Shown piece by piece: positions 9,060-17,301 of a DNA stretch of 33,301 bases. Numbering within the stretch: the first letter of the stretch is position 1; the number at the start of each line of letters is the position of its first letter. This stretch comes from Oscillospiraceae bacterium (GTDB lineage: Bacteria > Bacillota > Clostridia > Oscillospirales > Acutalibacteraceae): NCBI GenBank assembly GCA_022508845.1, contig JAFLUL010000018.1, forward strand, positions 1 to 33,301, read 5' to 3'. The notes under the pieces are model-generated. The model was given only the letters and a program-made list of their open reading frames with translations. It did not search any database and was not told the DNA's origin. Made by a program: the position numbers and the translations under genes.

Positions 9060-11455
9060 TATAGAGCTTTCAGTTCCGTCAGCGGACCTTTAAGCTCTGA
9101 TAGAGCTGTTAAATTGTTGTTGTCCTCAAGAAGTCTGTTGAATCTGTTTTTTCCGTTATTTGAGCCTTGAAGCTTTGAAACGAGCTCAATTTTAAGCTCT
9201 TTCAGGCTTTCATTTTTAAGCTCGGTTATATCGTTTAATTCAATTAAAACTGTATCTTCCGCAGTTATTTCTTTGAGCAGAACGGATATAAATCCGTCTT
9301 TTTCCTGTGAAAACTCAGCTTTTTTTCCGTTTATATACACGCATACGGATTCTGCTTCTGTTATATCTCTGAACGAAACTGTATAATTTCGCTTTGCAGG
9401 AATAACATTTTTGTCGCCCTCGGGTTTGTTTATTGTAAAGGTGACATTATTGTCCGCTTGGCTTACATTGAAATGGGTTTCACAGTATTTACCGTCCAGA
9501 TAATCAAGTGATTCGCCGTCGTCTTCATACAGAGTAAATGAGTTGTTTCCTCTGAAAACAAGAACTTCCATACTTTCGGGGTTATTAACGGAATTGTCAG
9601 TATCGTTAAAACTCAGAGGAATAATAGCTCCCTCTTTGGCAAGAACCGGGATTGAGGAAATATCTCTGTAAATGGTGGTTTCTGTTCCGCCCTTATATAT
9701 TCTGCCGGTAAAAATATCTGTATATCTTCCCTCAGGCAAAAATACCTTGGATCCTGCAAGACCGGTTTTTGCATTTGCTTTTTCGGTTATCGGACAAACA
9801 ATCAGCTCGGTTCCGAACAAATACTCATTTGGAACGTTATACGCTCTGTCATCCTCGGGATAGAGATAATATAGAGGACGTATAAGCGGCAGTCCGTCTT
9901 TTGCCGTCAAACGGTTTATTGAGTAGATATAAGGTATAAGCCTGTGTCTGAATTTAAGAGCTATTGTGGAAAAATGCTCTATATCTCCGCGGTATTTCCA
10001 CGGCTCTTTTCCCATAAATTCGTTTGAAGTTGAGTGAAGCCGCATAATTGGGCTGAAAACACCAAACTGAACCCATCTGAGGTAAAGTTCGTCATCTCTC
10101 TCTCCGAAATGATGCCCGCCGATATCGTGGCTCCACCAGGTATATCCTATATTTGAAGCGGTTGAGGTGAAATAAGGCTGAAAAGCAAGAGTGTCCCAGG
10201 TTTGCGCGGTGTCACCCGAAAAACCGAGAGGGTAGCGTTGTGAACCGGCCCCGGCAAAACGTGATAATATAAGCGGTCTTTTCTTGCTTCTTGCGTTGTC
10301 GCAGTAATGATAATGGTTTAGCGCCCAAAGGGGATCGAGGCCGGGTATTTTGGTTTTTGTACCCTGCTGCCAATCTATCCACCAGAAATCCACGCCTCTT
10401 TTTTCCTGTGGGTGATGAAGAAATCTGAAATATCCCTCAATAAATTTTTTATCTGTTATATCAAAAAATATCTGTTGCCTTGAATTTTTGTCTATCCCCA
10501 TAAATTCGCAGAAGTCGCCGTAAGCGTCCTCATAAAACTTACAGCCCGATGCAGGATGGAGATTAACGGTTATTTTATAATTATTGTCTTTCAGCCATTT
10601 GAGAAATCCCTCAGGATCCGGGAAGAGATCAGTATTCCAGGAGTATCCTGTCCAGCCTGGATTTGTTATGTTATAAAACAGTTCGAGCGCACCCTTATTT
10701 CTTTTGGGGTCTAGAACATCTTTACCGAATTTATCAAGAACCTTTACCCAATGCCAGTCCATATCTATTGTTGCAACGGTAATGGGTATTTTTTTTGCTT
10801 TAAATTTTTTCATTAAGGCAATATATTCGTCCGCAGTATACGCCTTATATCTGCTCCACCAGTTTCCGAGGGCAAAGCGGGGAATAAGGGGAGGAAAGCC
10901 CGTTAAGGAAAAATAATCCTTAAGAGCCTGCTGATAGTTATGACCGTAAGCAAAATAGTAAATATCTGATTCCTCGCATTTTCTCGGCAGAATATCCCCG
11001 TTATTTTTAACGGTAAGAGATGAGCTGTCGTTAAGCACAGCAACTCCCTTTTTTGAAATTATACCGTTTGAAAGCTTAGTTTTGCCGTGGGTTCCGTCAA
11101 GAGTGCGGCAGGTTCCGAGAAGATTTCCTTCGATGAAGTCCGTAATCTTCTTTCCGTCTTCAAGAATTATATATTTAAGCTTCTTTGTTCCGAAATCAAA
11201 GCAAAAAGTGCATTTTGAGGTTTTTATTAGAACACTGCCGTTTTCATCCTTTTCGGTTGTAAACTCAGGTTCGCAAAACCTTCTGTTTATAACGCACTGA
11301 GTTGGCTCATCGCAGAAAACGCTGCCGGTCTGATTTTCAATTCTTATGAGCCAGGGGGACAAAACGCTGATCCTGACGCCGTTTTTTCTGATAGTGAATT
11401 TCTCGTTGGTTTTGCCGTTATCGGAATAAAAAAATACATCCCAGAAGTTATCCAT
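9053..11455 (-). CDS. Glycoside hydrolase family 31 (alpha-glucosidase-like)
   Basis: FALGNWWSRYKAYT...DMDWHWV...FWWIDWQQG...LSRFAGAGSQRYPLGFSGDTAQTWDTL. The start at 11455 is preferred over 11506 because an AAAGGAGCTG SD and a promoter occupy the upstream part of the ORF. Overlaps tmcAL by 7 bp at the 3' ends. Confidence 0.88.
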   Translation of the reverse strand: MDNFWDVFFYSDNGKTNEKFTIRKNGVRISVLSPWLIRIENQTGSVFCDEPTQCVINRRFCEPEFTTEKDENGSVLIKTSKCTFCFDFGTKKLKYIILEDGKKITDFIEGNLLGTCRTLDGTHGKTKLSNGIISKKGVAVLNDSSSLTVKNNGDILPRKCEESDIYYFAYGHNYQQALKDYFSLTGFPPLIPRFALGNWWSRYKAYTADEYIALMKKFKAKKIPITVATIDMDWHWVKVLDKFGKDVLDPKRNKGALELFYNITNPGWTGYSWNTDLFPDPEGFLKWLKDNNYKITVNLHPASGCKFYEDAYGDFCEFMGIDKNSRQQIFFDITDKKFIEGYFRFLHHPQEKRGVDFWWIDWQQGTKTKIPGLDPLWALNHYHYCDNARSKKRPLILSRFAGAGSQRYPLGFSGDTAQTWDTLAFQPYFTSTASNIGYTWWSHDIGGHHFGERDDELYLRWVQFGVFSPIMRLHSTSNEFMGKEPWKYRGDIEHFSTIALKFRHRLIPYIYSINRLTAKDGLPLIRPLYYLYPEDDRAYNVPNEYLFGTELIVCPITEKANAKTGLAGSKVFLPEGRYTDIFTGRIYKGGTETTIYRDISSIPVLAKEGAIIPLSFNDTDNSVNNPESMEVLVFRGNNSFTLYEDDGESLDYLDGKYCETHFNVSQADNNVTFTINKPEGDKNVIPAKRNYTVSFRDITEAESVCVYINGKKAEFSQEKDGFISVLLKEITAEDTVLIELNDITELKNESLKELKIELVSKLQGSNNGKNRFNRLLEDNNNLTALSELKGPLTELKALYY

Positions 11456-11477
11456 AAAGTCAGCTCCTTTTTTTATC

Positions 11478-11506
11478 ATAATATCTTTATTTAAACCTTT
11501 TGTCAA
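11478..11506 (-). promoter_or_regulatory. Promoter for the GH31 gene
   Basis: Minus strand TTGACA - 17 bp - TATTAT. Confidence 0.65.
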
Positions 11507-11578
11507 ATATTTTTATTTAATTTAATTAAAAATTAAATTTTTACTTGTATCATATAGTTTGGTATGATAAAATAATTC

Positions 11579-12253
11579 TCAGTTATCAAACTTTTTTCTG
11601 AGTTTTTTCAAACATTTTGTTTCAATCCGGCTTACATAAGATCTTGATATCCCGAAAATCTCTGCAATTTCGCTTTGAGTCAGCGGTTCGCGTCCGTCAA
11701 GTCCGTAGCGCATAATAAGAATGTTTTTCTCTCGGATATCATCAATCTCATCAATAAATTTATATAGTTTTTTAATATTCTTTTTTAGACATATCTCTTC
11801 AAGGATAGTATCTTCCTGTGCTATAATATCCATAAGAGTAAGAGGATTTCCCTCGCTGTCCTGCTCGATCGGGTCTTCAAAAGACATATCGAGAGCTGTT
11901 TTCTTTTTGTTTCTGAAAAACATAAGTATTTCATTGTCAATACATCTTGACACATATGTTGCAAGCCTTACTCCCTTATCCGGGTCAAATGAATTTATCC
12001 CTTTTATAAGTCCAACTGTTCCAACGGATATCAGTTCTTCCGTTTCGGCATTTGCGGAATAGTATTTTTTTATTATATGTGCAACAAGCCTTAAATTTCT
12101 TTCAATAAGAATGTCTTTTGCTTTCTTATCCCCGTTTTTCATTCTTTCCAGATATATTTTTTCCTCACCGGAGCTTAGCGGCTCGGGAAAAACAATACTC
12201 TCTTCAAGATGAAGAGCTATACAAATAATTTTATCAAGCAGTATTGCAAACAT
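11579..12253 (-). CDS. sigK: Sporulation RNA polymerase sigma factor, SigK-like
   Basis: FPEPLSSGEEKIYLERMKNGDKKAKDILIERNLRLVAHIIKKYY...RLATYVSRCIDNEILMFFR...SRSYVSRIETKCLKKLRK. The gene is uninterrupted. Confidence 0.85.
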   Translation of the reverse strand: MFAILLDKIICIALHLEESIVFPEPLSSGEEKIYLERMKNGDKKAKDILIERNLRLVAHIIKKYYSANAETEELISVGTVGLIKGINSFDPDKGVRLATYVSRCIDNEILMFFRNKKKTALDMSFEDPIEQDSEGNPLTLMDIIAQEDTILEEICLKKNIKKLYKFIDEIDDIREKNILIMRYGLDGREPLTQSEIAEIFGISRSYVSRIETKCLKKLRKKFDN

Positions 12254-12340
12254 TTTTTACCCCCGAAACATTTTATAAATAAATAATATGTCGGATAGTT
12301 AAAAATAGTGTTTGTACTGCCGAATATTCAGGAGATAATT

Positions 12341-13474
12341 ATGGCAATATCAAGAAGAAAAGCATCATTTGAAATCCGTCCTGCGGTTTGCGCTGCGGGC
12401 GAAAACTATATGATCTGCATTCCAACAGACGGCGATATGCTTATGAGCGTGTTTGTTGACGGTGAAGAATATACATACGATAACTGCGGAGTAAAGGTGA
12501 GCACTTGCTATGTTCAGAAATTCGTTATTCCGATGAGCGCGCTGAACTCTGCAAAAAAATATACCGTTGTGTATGAGAGAATAAAGAGGGAAGCATATTG
12601 TTCCGAAAAGGAACCTCCGGTAAAAAAGGATTTTTCTTTTTATCCCATTGAAAAAGAAGACGGTATAAATATATATCATCTTTCCGACGTTCACGGGAGA
12701 AGAGTTTCAGGAATCAAAGCGGGAAAGTATTTTGATGAAAACCTCGATATCCTCATATTAAACGGCGATATCTCCTCAAGCTCTCAAACCGCCAAAGAAA
12801 CGCTTTTGCCCCTTGATATGGCTTTTGAGATAACAAAAGGGGAGAGGCCGTGTGTTATAACAAGGGGAAACCACGATCTCAGAGGAGTTTTTGCAGAAAA
12901 AATCCATGAATTCTACCCTCTTGACAACGGCAGATTTTACTATACTGTAAAATTAGGTCCGGTGTGGATTATGGTTCTTGACTGCGGAGAAGATAAAAAC
13001 GATGATAACCACGAATACGCCGGAACGATTGCATTTCATAAATACAGAAAAAAAGAAACTGAATTTATCAGATCGCTTTGCGATTCACGGGATAATCCAA
13101 TCGAAAATGAAGAAAAATATAAAATCGTTGTTTCCCATATACCTTTTTCTCACAGAAATTATAAGCCTGATGCCGTACTGAACGAATTTGATATAGAAAG
13201 CGAAACATACGGCGAATGGGTAAGGCTTATTAACGAAAAAATTAAGCCTTCGTTCGGCCTTTTCGGACACGTACACAATACCGTTGTTTCAATCGGCGAC
13301 GGAGCAAGGTATAACGACAGAAACCTTAACTGCCCCTTAGTTCTTGGCGGCAGACCTTTAACCAATGATGTTATCGGCTGCGCGATCACGCTCAGCGGCT
13401 CCGGGGCTGATATCGCTTTCAGCAATTCGCGTCATAAAGTTATCGGAAATGAACATATTGAATTAAACCTTTAA
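12341..13474 (+). CDS. Metallophosphoesterase (calcineurin-like)
   Basis: NIYHLSDVHGRR...LNGDISS...VITRGNHDLRG...IVVSHIPFSH...GLFGHVHNT. Confidence 0.8.
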   Translation: MAISRRKASFEIRPAVCAAGENYMICIPTDGDMLMSVFVDGEEYTYDNCGVKVSTCYVQKFVIPMSALNSAKKYTVVYERIKREAYCSEKEPPVKKDFSFYPIEKEDGINIYHLSDVHGRRVSGIKAGKYFDENLDILILNGDISSSSQTAKETLLPLDMAFEITKGERPCVITRGNHDLRGVFAEKIHEFYPLDNGRFYYTVKLGPVWIMVLDCGEDKNDDNHEYAGTIAFHKYRKKETEFIRSLCDSRDNPIENEEKYKIVVSHIPFSHRNYKPDAVLNEFDIESETYGEWVRLINEKIKPSFGLFGHVHNTVVSIGDGARYNDRNLNCPLVLGGRPLTNDVIGCAITLSGSGADIAFSNSRHKVIGNEHIELNL

Positions 13475-13489
13475 GGAGAACAGAGCAAA

Positions 13490-14026
13490 ATGAGAGAAAG
13501 CTCAAAATCTGCTCTCGGCGGAATAATAGCTGCATTAGCAGTCAGCATTATGCTTATTACTTATATTTCACCGTTTTTGGTTTATACCGCTCCGCCATTT
13601 GCCGGAATACTGCTTATTATTATTGTTGCCGAAATAGGCTATAAATGGGCAATAGGAACATATACCGCAATAAGCCTGTTATCGCTTTTTCTTATAGCTG
13701 ATAAAGAGGCTGCCGTGTTTTTTGTTATGCTTTTCGGATATTATCCGATTCTCAGAGAATTCCTTTATTCAAAGTTAAAAAATAAAATTGTTCTCACACT
13801 GCTGAAAATCTTTATTTTCAACTTATCGCTTTTTGTTTCAATTTGTATATCTAACTATGTTTTCGGTATAGATTACAGCGAGTTTTCAAGCGGCGGATTG
13901 ATAATGGTTTTATTGTTCGCTTTGGCTATGAACGCAATACTGTTCTTATATGATTTTCTTATTGCAAAGGTTTCGCTGCTTTATAAATCAAGCCTGCAAA
14001 AAAAGATTCGAAAGCTATTTAAGTAA
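13490..14026 (+). CDS. Multi-spanning membrane protein of unknown function
   Basis: 178 aa, about 5 hydrophobic segments, AAGGAG upstream. Confidence 0.6.
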   Translation: MRESSKSALGGIIAALAVSIMLITYISPFLVYTAPPFAGILLIIIVAEIGYKWAIGTYTAISLLSLFLIADKEAAVFFVMLFGYYPILREFLYSKLKNKIVLTLLKIFIFNLSLFVSICISNYVFGIDYSEFSSGGLIMVLLFALAMNAILFLYDFLIAKVSLLYKSSLQKKIRKLFK

Positions 14027-14067
14027 ATATTAACCGAGGAGCAACATATAGATTAAAGGGTGATATA

Positions 14068-14778
14068 ATGAAAAAAATAGTTTTATCTTTTTTTGCTTTT
14101 GCTTTTATATTTATCAGCTCGGTTTTTGTTATTTCATATTATTCTCAGCAGGGAATCAACGCAGTTAATTCCGAGTCTCAAAATTTCATCGCTGAAACAA
14201 TTATTTTAGACGCAGGTCACGGCGGTGAAGACGGCGGTGCGGTTGCAGCGGACGGAACCGTTGAAAAAGATCTTAATCTTATGATAACAAAAGATGTCGC
14301 AGCCTATTTTGAGCTTTTCGGAATTCCATATATTCCTGTAAGAACAGAGGATATTTCTGTTTGCGACGAAGGGCTGGGCACCATAAGAGAGAGAAAAAGT
14401 TCCGATATTTTAAATCGTTTTGCGCTTGTTAATTCAATAAAAAACTCTATTCTTTTGAGCATACATCAAAATTTTTATTCCGACGCAAAATATTCCGGTA
14501 CGCAGGTTTTCTATTCAGATAACAATGATAGCTCTAAGCTGCTTGCCGGCGAGATAAGGAAATCAGTTGTTGAAGCTCTCGCTCCTGATAACACAAGAAA
14601 AATCAAGCCTTCTGACAGCAGCATATATCTGCTTTATAAGGCGCAAACAACCTCAGTGCTTGTTGAGTGCGGATTTATTTCAAATTCGTCTGAGCTTGAA
14701 AAACTCAAAAGCCCTGTTTACGATTCGCAGCTTGCGTATTTTATTTTCAAAGGACTATTAAATTATTTAAATAATTAG
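14068..14778 (+). CDS. N-acetylmuramoyl-L-alanine amidase, CwlD-like (Amidase_3)
   Basis: Signal/TM then TIILDAGHGGEDGGAVAADGTVEKDLNLMI...LLSIHQNFY...SVLVECGFISN. Confidence 0.85.
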   Translation: MKKIVLSFFAFAFIFISSVFVISYYSQQGINAVNSESQNFIAETIILDAGHGGEDGGAVAADGTVEKDLNLMITKDVAAYFELFGIPYIPVRTEDISVCDEGLGTIRERKSSDILNRFALVNSIKNSILLSIHQNFYSDAKYSGTQVFYSDNNDSSKLLAGEIRKSVVEALAPDNTRKIKPSDSSIYLLYKAQTTSVLVECGFISNSSELEKLKSPVYDSQLAYFIFKGLLNYLNN

Positions 14779-14787
14779 GATGGCTAT

Positions 14788-16161
14788 ATGGCACAAAAAG
14801 TAAAGTCTGTTTATGTTTGTAATGAATGCGGCTATGTATCTCCGAAATGGAACGGTCAATGTCCGGAATGCGGCGCGTGGAACACGTTTTCTGAGCAAAT
14901 CGAAAGTCCCGTGTCTGCAAGTTCAGGGAAAACTTCTTATTCTCCCGAGGGCTTTAAGGCTTATAAATTAAGTGAGATCGAGCGCGAATATGAACACAGA
15001 TACGATATGGGTTCAACTGAACTTAACCGTGTTCTCGGCGGAGGATTAGTTAAAGGCTCAATAGTTCTTTTATCGGGTGATCCCGGAATAGGAAAGTCAA
15101 CAATTCTTTTGCAATCCACCGAAGCTCTCGGTAAAGATAATAAAATACTTTATATTTCCGGAGAGGAATCGCCCCATCAGATAAAGCTGAGAGCAACCCG
15201 TCTTGGAGTTTCAACGGAAAATCTTCTTATTTTATGCAGAACAGACGCTGAAGCTGTTGCAGAATACATAAAAAGTGAAAAACCCACCATTGTTATAATA
15301 GATTCGATTCAAACAATGGCAATTGAAGCGATAAGCTCGCTTCCTGGAAGCATAACTCAGGTCAGAGAATGTGCAAACTTGTTTATGCGTCTGTCAAAAT
15401 CGCTCAATATTCCGATTATTTTAGTGGGACACGTCAATAAAGACGGAAATATAGCCGGTCCTAAAGTTCTTGAACATATAGTTGACACCGTATTATATTT
15501 TGAGGGTGAAAAAAACCTATCATACAGAATACTAAGGGCTGTTAAAAACCGATACGGATCAACAAATGAAATCGGTGTTTTTGAAATGAAAGATAATGGC
15601 CTGAATGAGGTAACAAACCCATCAAAGGCTCTTATAGCCGGAAAACCTGTTAATGTTCCGGGTTCTTGCATAGCTTGCGTTATGGAGGGTTCAAGACCTA
15701 TTTTAGCCGAGGTTCAAGGGCTTGTTTGCGTATCAAGCTTCGGTAATCCCAGACGGACTGCAAACGGCTTTGATTATAACCGTGCAGCGATGCTGATAGC
15801 CGTTCTTGAAAAACGAGCCGGATATTTTTTAGGTTCATCTGACATTTACATCAATATTGCCGGCGGTCTTAAAATCGATGAACCTGCATCTGATTTAAGC
15901 GTTGCACTGTCAATAATATCCAGTCTGAAAAATGAAAACCTTCGGGATGACACAATTGCGTTCGGTGAAATAGGCCTCGCAGGCGAAATCAGATCTGTCG
16001 GCTTTGCTGAAGTTCGAATTCGCGAAGCTATAAGACTCGGACTGAAAAAATGTATCATCCCTCATAGGAATCTCAACGAAATTAACAGCGAATTAAAAAG
16101 CAAAATTGAAATCATAGGTGTTAACAATATCCGAAAAGCTTACGCCGAAGCGATTGTGTGA
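14788..16161 (+). CDS. radA: DNA repair protein RadA
   Basis: CNECGYVSPKWNGQCPECGAWN zinc finger, GDPGIGKSTILLQ Walker A, KNRYG motif, C-terminal Lon-like domain. Confidence 0.97.
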   Translation: MAQKVKSVYVCNECGYVSPKWNGQCPECGAWNTFSEQIESPVSASSGKTSYSPEGFKAYKLSEIEREYEHRYDMGSTELNRVLGGGLVKGSIVLLSGDPGIGKSTILLQSTEALGKDNKILYISGEESPHQIKLRATRLGVSTENLLILCRTDAEAVAEYIKSEKPTIVIIDSIQTMAIEAISSLPGSITQVRECANLFMRLSKSLNIPIILVGHVNKDGNIAGPKVLEHIVDTVLYFEGEKNLSYRILRAVKNRYGSTNEIGVFEMKDNGLNEVTNPSKALIAGKPVNVPGSCIACVMEGSRPILAEVQGLVCVSSFGNPRRTANGFDYNRAAMLIAVLEKRAGYFLGSSDIYINIAGGLKIDEPASDLSVALSIISSLKNENLRDDTIAFGEIGLAGEIRSVGFAEVRIREAIRLGLKKCIIPHRNLNEINSELKSKIEIIGVNNIRKAYAEAIV

Positions 16162-16177
16162 TTAAGGAGAAATAAAA

Positions 16178-16279
16178 ATGAGAAAGAAAATGGTTGCGTC
16201 AGCTAATTTCAGAGCAACAATGATTTTAATGGTTGTTAGTGTATCCATCGCAAAGATCATATGCAAATATACAAAATAA
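16178..16279 (+). CDS. Putative 33-aa hydrophobic small protein between radA and attL
   Basis: AAGGAGA SD at 16164-16170; MRKKMVASANFRATMILMVVSVSIAKIICKYTK*. The stop codon overlaps the first base of the direct repeat. Confidence 0.4.
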   Translation: MRKKMVASANFRATMILMVVSVSIAKIICKYTK

Positions 16280-16305
16280 CTACCCTAAATTATACAAAAT
16301 ATTGA
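16279..16305 (+). repeat. attL: 27-bp direct repeat, left copy
   Basis: ACTACCCTAAATTATACAAAATATTGA, identical to 21882-21908. Confidence 0.93.
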
Positions 16306-16339
16306 GTATAGTTTCATAATACAATATCATTTTAAACAA

Positions 16340-16368
16340 CCTACTGAAATTTCAGTAGGTCTTTTTTT
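16340..16368 (+). terminator. Intrinsic terminator at the left end of the element
   Basis: CCTACTGAAATTTCAGTAGG perfect palindrome followed by TCTTTTTTT. Confidence 0.8.
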
Positions 16369-16382
16369 ATGTTACTTCCCGT

Positions 16383-16537
16383 TGACACTTTATGCCGCGA
16401 AAGCCCCTTGACAATGAGTAGGTGTGTTAGGCTAAAGCGCCGGCAGTCATACCGCCTCGGCGGTGTGCCTGCTGGTGACTGCAAGAATAACACACCGACG
16501 AGGCTCGTTGTCAAGGGGACCGTGGAATAAATTGTCA
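16383..16537 (+). other. Long nested imperfect inverted repeat; candidate single-strand origin and/or packaging signal
   Basis: Nested pairs: 16384-16399/16521-16536 (13/16 identical to reverse complement, plus one G.T), 16404-16418/16504-16518 (14/15 plus G.T), 16421-16429/16488-16496 (9/9), 16443-16449/16476-16482 (7/7), 16451-16456/16459-16464 (6/6). Confidence 0.65.
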
Positions 16538-16594
16538 TTTCGCTCGAGCACATTAACAATTTATTCATATTTGTAGTAGGTTAAAAAAGTAAAA

Positions 16595-16624
16595 AATAGG
16601 GGGGTACTACGACACCCCCCTATT
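16595..16624 (+). other. Candidate rolling-circle double-strand origin (dso) nick hairpin
   Basis: AATAGGGGGGT-ACTACGAC-ACCCCCCTATT: perfect 11-bp arms presenting TACTACGAC, the pMV158-family nick motif (TACTACG/AC). Confidence 0.75.
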
Positions 16625-16625
16625 G

Positions 16626-16646
16626 GGTCATTGGTCATTGGTCAAA
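16626..16646 (+). repeat. Three tandem 7-bp iterons adjacent to the dso
   Basis: GGTCATT GGTCATT GGTCAAA. Confidence 0.6.
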
Positions 16647-16689
16647 GTTTGTTTTAACTTTGGCTTTTCTGTTGCTTGTTTGTTAACAA

Positions 16690-16722
16690 ATATACCCCCT
16701 CAAGATCTTGGAGGGGTATAAA
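16690..16722 (-). terminator. Hairpin downstream of the repressor gene, likely terminator
   Basis: TATACCCCCTCAAGATCTTGGAGGGGTATA inverted repeat just after the repressor stop; weak T-tract on the minus strand. Confidence 0.4.
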
Positions 16723-16728
16723 ATATTC

Positions 16729-16950
16729 TTATCTTTTTGGATAGGGTAGCCCCTCAGGTAAACCGAGTATGTAGTCTGCCGATACCTTGTAATATATGCA
16801 TAAGGTTATTAAGTGATGTATAGGCATTTCGTTTGCTCCTGTTTCGTATCTGCTATAAACTCTTTGTGATGTTTGTAATATACTTGCAATTTCTTTTTGT
16901 GTTAGGTCGTTATCCTCTCTTAACTCTCTTATTTTAGTTTCATAAATCAT
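16729..16950 (-). CDS. XRE/Cro-CI-type HTH repressor
   Basis: MIYETKIRELREDNDLTQKEIASILQTSQRVYSRYETGANEMPIHHLITLCIYYKVSADYILGLPEGL. The start at 16950 (GGAGGTTAACAAAATG) is preferred over 16965. Confidence 0.88.
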   Translation of the reverse strand: MIYETKIRELREDNDLTQKEIASILQTSQRVYSRYETGANEMPIHHLITLCIYYKVSADYILGLPEGLPYPKR

Positions 16951-16991
16951 TTTGTTAACCTCCATTAAAATTATTCATTTAAATTATAACA

Positions 16992-17060
16992 TAGTACAGA
17001 AGAATACTATTGACATTAGTACTTTTCTGTGGTAATATTATATAGTACAGATAGGTACTA
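16992..17060 (+). promoter_or_regulatory. Rightward promoter with three 18-bp operators
   Basis: TTGACA 17010-17015, 17-bp spacer, TAATAT 17033-17038. Operators TAGTACAGAAGAATACTA (16992-17009), reverse complement of TACCACAGAAAAGTACTA (17017-17034), TAGTACAGATAGGTACTA (17043-17060). Confidence 0.75.
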
Positions 17061-17098
17061 AACAACAAATAGAGGTTAACAAATGGAGGTTAAGTAAA

Positions 17099-17290
17099 AT
17101 GAAATTTTCTGATTTTCTTTTTGGTGGTGCTTTTATACAGTCTCACGTCAATTTTTGTTATTATGATTATTCCTCTGAAAAGCGTGTTCTTATTGAGCTC
17201 TCACAATGTAGATTTTCTGAAATTCGATATATTTATTGTAAAGATAATGAAATTTATCTTGAATTTTATGAAGATGATATAGAAAAGTGA
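17099..17290 (+). CDS. Small hypothetical phage protein (63 aa)
   Basis: GGAGGTTAAG SD; first gene of the rightward operon. Confidence 0.6.
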   Translation: MKFSDFLFGGAFIQSHVNFCYYDYSSEKRVLIELSQCRFSEIRYIYCKDNEIYLEFYEDDIEK

Positions 17291-17301
17291 GGTGATGTAA
17301 A

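Noticed and set aside
11579-12253. Possible skin-like interruption of sigK
   Set aside because: The reading frame is continuous from start to stop with all expected sigma regions.
16279-16316. attL alone as a complete dif site
   Set aside because: Its right arm (GTATAGTTTCA) does not match the palindromic arm; it is better explained as the phage-derived degenerate half-site.
16341-16568. 75-aa minus-strand ORF in the ORF track
   Set aside because: Lies entirely in the nested-hairpin origin region, has no SD, and its composition reflects the inverted repeats.
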